Source: Puffinus mauretanicus (lineage: Eukaryota > Chordata > Aves > Procellariiformes > Procellariidae). Taken from it: 64,000 nt of DNA. Below the pieces are notes generated by a model. That model searched no databases and was not told the DNA's origin. It saw nothing but the letters and a program-made list of their open reading frames with translations. A program made the position numbers and the translations under genes. The DNA lies in assembly GCA_023333565.1 (NCBI GenBank), contig JAJKFH010004141.1:186001-250000 (forward strand), given 5' to 3'. This document shows, piece by piece, positions 61,026-64,000 of the stretch (position 1 is its first letter; every line of letters begins with the position of its first letter).

Positions 61026-63404
61026 TAGAGCAGAAAGCAGCCACAGACGGGCTGAGGCTGGCAGCAGGACGTCCTTGGGGCAGCTGACTGCCTTGGGCAT
61101 CATCCATCCATCCATCCACCGTGGGCCTCCCCGTGCCACTCCCTCTGGGCACTGCGCACCCTCAGGGCCAGCGGACATCTTGCCTGGTGCTGGCAGCTGG
61201 GTGCCGCTGCTCTCCCTGTGCTGTGAGGCAGCTGCAGGAGAAAGCCCAGCGCAGAGCCCGACGGGCCGCCCTGACGACGGAGCGCCATCGCCGGCGAGCC
61301 GGGGGGTGCGGGGGGGCAGCGATGCCCGTGGGGGAAGGAGAGCTGCAGGCGAGGGGCTGGGCAGGCACCGGGCAAGCCCCTGCCAGCCCCCCAGCCAACA
61401 AGGGCTTTTCCTGGGGAGTGGGGGCCTGGGCACGGCTAGCCTCCGCGCACGCTGCCTCGGCCTCCTCCAGGGGGTCTGCAGGCAAGGCAGAAGCCGACAG
61501 CTTTGCATCTTCCGGCACTGCTGCGGGGATGGGTGCTCTGTGCCCCTCGTCCCAGGGATCTCCGGCCAGGGGAGAAGCTGCTGCCTCCACCTCGTCCTCT
61601 TCCTCTTCCTCTTCCTCTTCCTCTTCTAATGGGGCAACAGACGCGCTCTGTGGGTCGTCGTCTCCCTCTCCTGCAGCCTCTCCGTCAGGACCGCTTCCTC
61701 TTCCCACTCTGCCAGCAGCTCCTCCAGAAGAGCACTCAAGGTGTCGGAGCTGTCAGAGGCAGAGCCCTGGCCTTCAGCCCTCGCTGCAAGGTCCTGGTCA
61801 TTCGGGATGCCCCGAGCAGTGCCGACGGTTTCGGCACCATCATCTGCCGCCTGGGGCACGGCCGCAGGCAAGGGAGGAGCCAACGACTGTGCATCGTCAG
61901 GCGCTGATGCAGGGAGAGTCGCGCTTTGACTCTCCTCACAGCAGCCTCCCGGCGATGGAGAAGTGGAGAAGGCGGCGTCCTCAGGCGCTGATGTGGGGAG
62001 AGGCTCGCTGTGCCCCTGGTCGCTGGGACCTGCGGCCAGGTGCGAATCGGCTGGCCCTGCCTCTGAGTCTTCTGACAGGGCAGGAGACGCACGCTCCGAG
62101 TAGCCATCTGCCTCTCCTGCGGCGTCTCTGGCCATGCTGCCGGGCGAGCCAGGCACCTTCCCGGGGCCTGCATCTGGCTCCTGGCTGAGTCTTGGCAGAC
62201 GGGGGCTGACGCAGATGCTGTGGGTGGAGGAGATGTCTTCCTCCAGCAGACGCTCTCCTGACAGGTCTTCACGTGTTTTGCTGTCATCATCCTTGTCCTT
62301 CAGCTCCTCCAGCTCCTCCATCTTGCTTTGCCAGACCACAAAATCATACAGAGCATCCTCGGGCTCCGTGCGCAGCGGCTTGCCAGGTGGAAGTCGCAAG
62401 GCTGGCAGACGACAGCCCGGCCTTGCCATCAAGCATTCCCAGAGCTCTTTGATTTCCCTCTCCAGGGAAACTGGTTCACATGCCCTGGTGCCCCACTGAG
62501 CATGGGGATCGGGCTCTGGCTGAGCTGCCGGGGCCTTGCAGCCCCGCGCGGCCCGCACCTGGGCTGTTCTTGCCGGTGACGCCAGAGCAGTGGTGTGTGC
62601 AAGGTGCCCCTGTGCCGCCAGCCGTTGGCTGGGTTCCCAGCTTGCAGCTGCAGCGTGACTGGGGACCCCTGTCGCAAACGCCTCGACTGAGGACTCCAGA
62701 GCAACGTCGTGGCTTGTGGGGCTGTGTGGGGCAGGCCCCCATCTCTCAGCCCTCACCGCCATGCTCCAGTCATCGAGGATGCCCCGAGCAGGGGGCACAA
62801 GCTCCCGGTGGCCGCTGGCCGCCAGGCCCACGTCGTGTGCTCTGCCTCTCAGAGAAGACCCGGAGGCTGCTGCTGGCAGAGCACGCAGCTTGCTGACATT
62901 TGCAGATCCTGCTGTTGGAGCTGCAGGTGCGTGCCAGGGTGCAGCTGCCTGTGTCGCTTCAAGCCTTGGGAGAGACGGCACGTCTGGCGTGGGCACTCCT
63001 TCTCGCTGTACGACCCTGCTGCGGGGCAGTGCCTCCCAGCCCTCCAGCCTGTCCGTCTGCAAGAGAAGACGTGCAGAAAGGCCGCGTGACTGTGGTCCTT
63101 TTCCCCCGCATCCCAGCGGGAAACCCCCTGCGCCCAGGCCGTCCTGCCAGCTACGAGGGCAGTGCTCAGCCGTGCAGGTGGCCTGCCGCCCTGCTCCCGG
63201 CTTAGGAGAGGGCTGGACCCCACGTGGCCCTCACCAGGTCCAGGGAGCACCCCCGGCATGCCCGGGCAGCCTGCCAGGCACGGCTCGGGGGTCTCAGCTT
63301 GCTGGGGACCGGTCACATACGTCCCCTCCGGCACCTCCTGCCTTCCCATCGGCACCTCCCGGGGTCGGGAAGGCGTTCAGCCCCGTCTCCCTCGAGCTCC
63401 CTAC

Positions 63405-63533
63405 CTGTGTGCGGACGTTCCAAGGGCTCTGTGAGCTCGCCTGGCCGGGGACCGGTGGCAGCCTGTCCTCATGGAGGGGCGAGACCTTGGTCCAGCTGTG
63501 CTGCGGAGCTACCCGTGGCAGCCTGTGGCGCTC
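63405..63533 (-). CDS. Gene copy B, exon 3 equivalent
   Basis: 129-nt phase-0 exon with CTCCCCACAG|GAG and GTAGGG donor, encoding ERHRLPRVAPQHSWTK and ending in SVRTQ-like sequence with one substitution (forward GACGTTCC versus GACGCTCC). The frame is intact. Confidence 0.5.
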
Positions 63534-63809
63534 CTGTGGGGAGAAGGAGGAGGCGCGGGATGGACGCGGCGGAGTTGGCAGAGCAGTGCTCAGCCCTGCG
63601 GGTGCCTGATGCCCTGTTCCCGGCTTAGGAGAGGGCTGGACCCCACGTGGCCCTCACCAGGTCCAGGGAGCACCCCTGGCATGCCCGGGCAGCCTGCCAG
63701 GCACAGCACGGGGGTCTCAGCTTGCTGGGGGGCCGGTCCCTCCTGCCTTCCCATCGGCACCTCCTGGGGTTGGGAAGGCGTTCCGCCCCGTCTCCCCCGA
63801 GCTCCCTAC

Positions 63810-63938
63810 CTGTGTGCGGACGCTCCAAGGGCTCTGTGAGCTCGCCTGGCCGGGGACCGGTGGCAGCCTGTCCTCATGGAGGGGCGAGACCTTGGTCCAG
63901 CTGTGCTGCGGTGCTGCCCGTGGCAGCCTGTGGCGCTC
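63810..63938 (-). CDS. Gene copy B, exon 2 equivalent
   Basis: 129-nt phase-0 exon with the same splice signals, encoding ERHRLPRAAPQHSWTK and ending SVRTQ. It is followed by the exon at 63405-63533 with a 405-nt period. The frame is intact. Confidence 0.5.
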
Positions 63939-64000
63939 CTGTGGGGAGAAGGAGGAGGCGCGGGATGGAGGCGGCGGTGTGGGCACAGCGGCCCCCGCAG

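Larger units (their letters stand above)
61162..63938 (-). pseudogene. Gene copy B: frameshifted, repeat-contracted paralogue (partial)
   Basis: Visible exons correspond to 61162-63056 (exon 4), 63405-63533 and 63810-63938 (the two 43-codon exons, 129 nt each, same splice signals). Exon 1 lies beyond the window. In exon 4 one G is missing near 61689 (GTCAGGACC versus GTCAGGGACC in copy A). The frame therefore leaves the ancestral one right after the LLAEWEEE block and ends at a stop at 61626, about 27 codons later. The ancestral frame is still open downstream (61162-61707) and encodes one acidic repeat, the Glu-rich run and the basic tail. Only one repeat unit remains. It is either a pseudogene or a truncated protein lacking the repeats and basic tail. 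The disabling change could also be a sequencing error in a G run. Confidence 0.65.
59914..64000. repeat. Segmental tandem duplication, block B (runs off window)
   Basis: A direct repeat of 51341-55881. It is shorter because of a 2-nt deletion near 60788, loss of 468 nt (six 78-nt units) and 1 nt in the long exon, and small intron indels. Intron 3 is visibly more diverged (348 versus 335 nt, several substitutions) than the neighbouring exon. The window ends inside intron 1 of the gene copy. Confidence 0.95.

Overview
The window looks like bird nuclear DNA. The evidence is the set of CR1 LINE fragments ending in the ATTCTATG-type 3' repeat, the bird-type endogenous-retrovirus LTRs, and the absence of any recognisable mammalian Alu or L1. 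The species cannot be named from the sequence. No bacterial or organellar genes, tRNA, rRNA or CRISPR array were seen.

Bases 1 to about 51,100 are AT-rich and hold no protein-coding gene that I can support. They are either intergenic or part of a very long intron. The recognisable content is transposon debris. CR1 pieces lie at 1-849, 21751-21882, 24561-25870, 31990-32495, 36150-37285, 42400-43070 and 43489-43649. Two LTRs of one family lie at 1943-2526 and about 24165-26049, the second split by a CR1. A second, minus-strand LTR lies at about 37395-38264. The rest is simple repeats and unassigned unique sequence, including one stretch that reads like conserved non-coding DNA (16600-17200).

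At about 51.1 kb the composition switches abruptly to GC-rich. From there to the end the window is dominated by a direct tandem duplication: block A (51341-55881) and block B (59914-64000, running off the end). Each block carries, on the minus strand, a gene I do not recognise. For copy A a complete four-exon model can be drawn with consensus splice sites, all introns in phase 0, an ATG, a stop and an AATAAA signal: complement of 52591-54954, 55290-55418, 55694-55822 and 56119-56193, predicting 898 residues. Two of the exons are duplicates of each other (43 codons each). The large last exon contains seven tandem copies of a 26-residue acidic repeat and a basic, Arg/Trp-rich C-terminus. Copy B has one repeat unit instead of seven and a 1-nt deletion, so its long exon is frameshifted.

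Between the two gene copies sits a nearly full-length CR1 LINE (about 56508-59450, minus strand). Its endonuclease and reverse-transcriptase ORF is broken by at least four frameshifts. Its 3' end lies about 315 nt upstream of the gene A start codon. The short GC-rich interval between them holds an RFX X-box match, a CRE half-site and a TATA-like element. The gene pair is the most interesting content of the window; everything else is typical bird repeat landscape.
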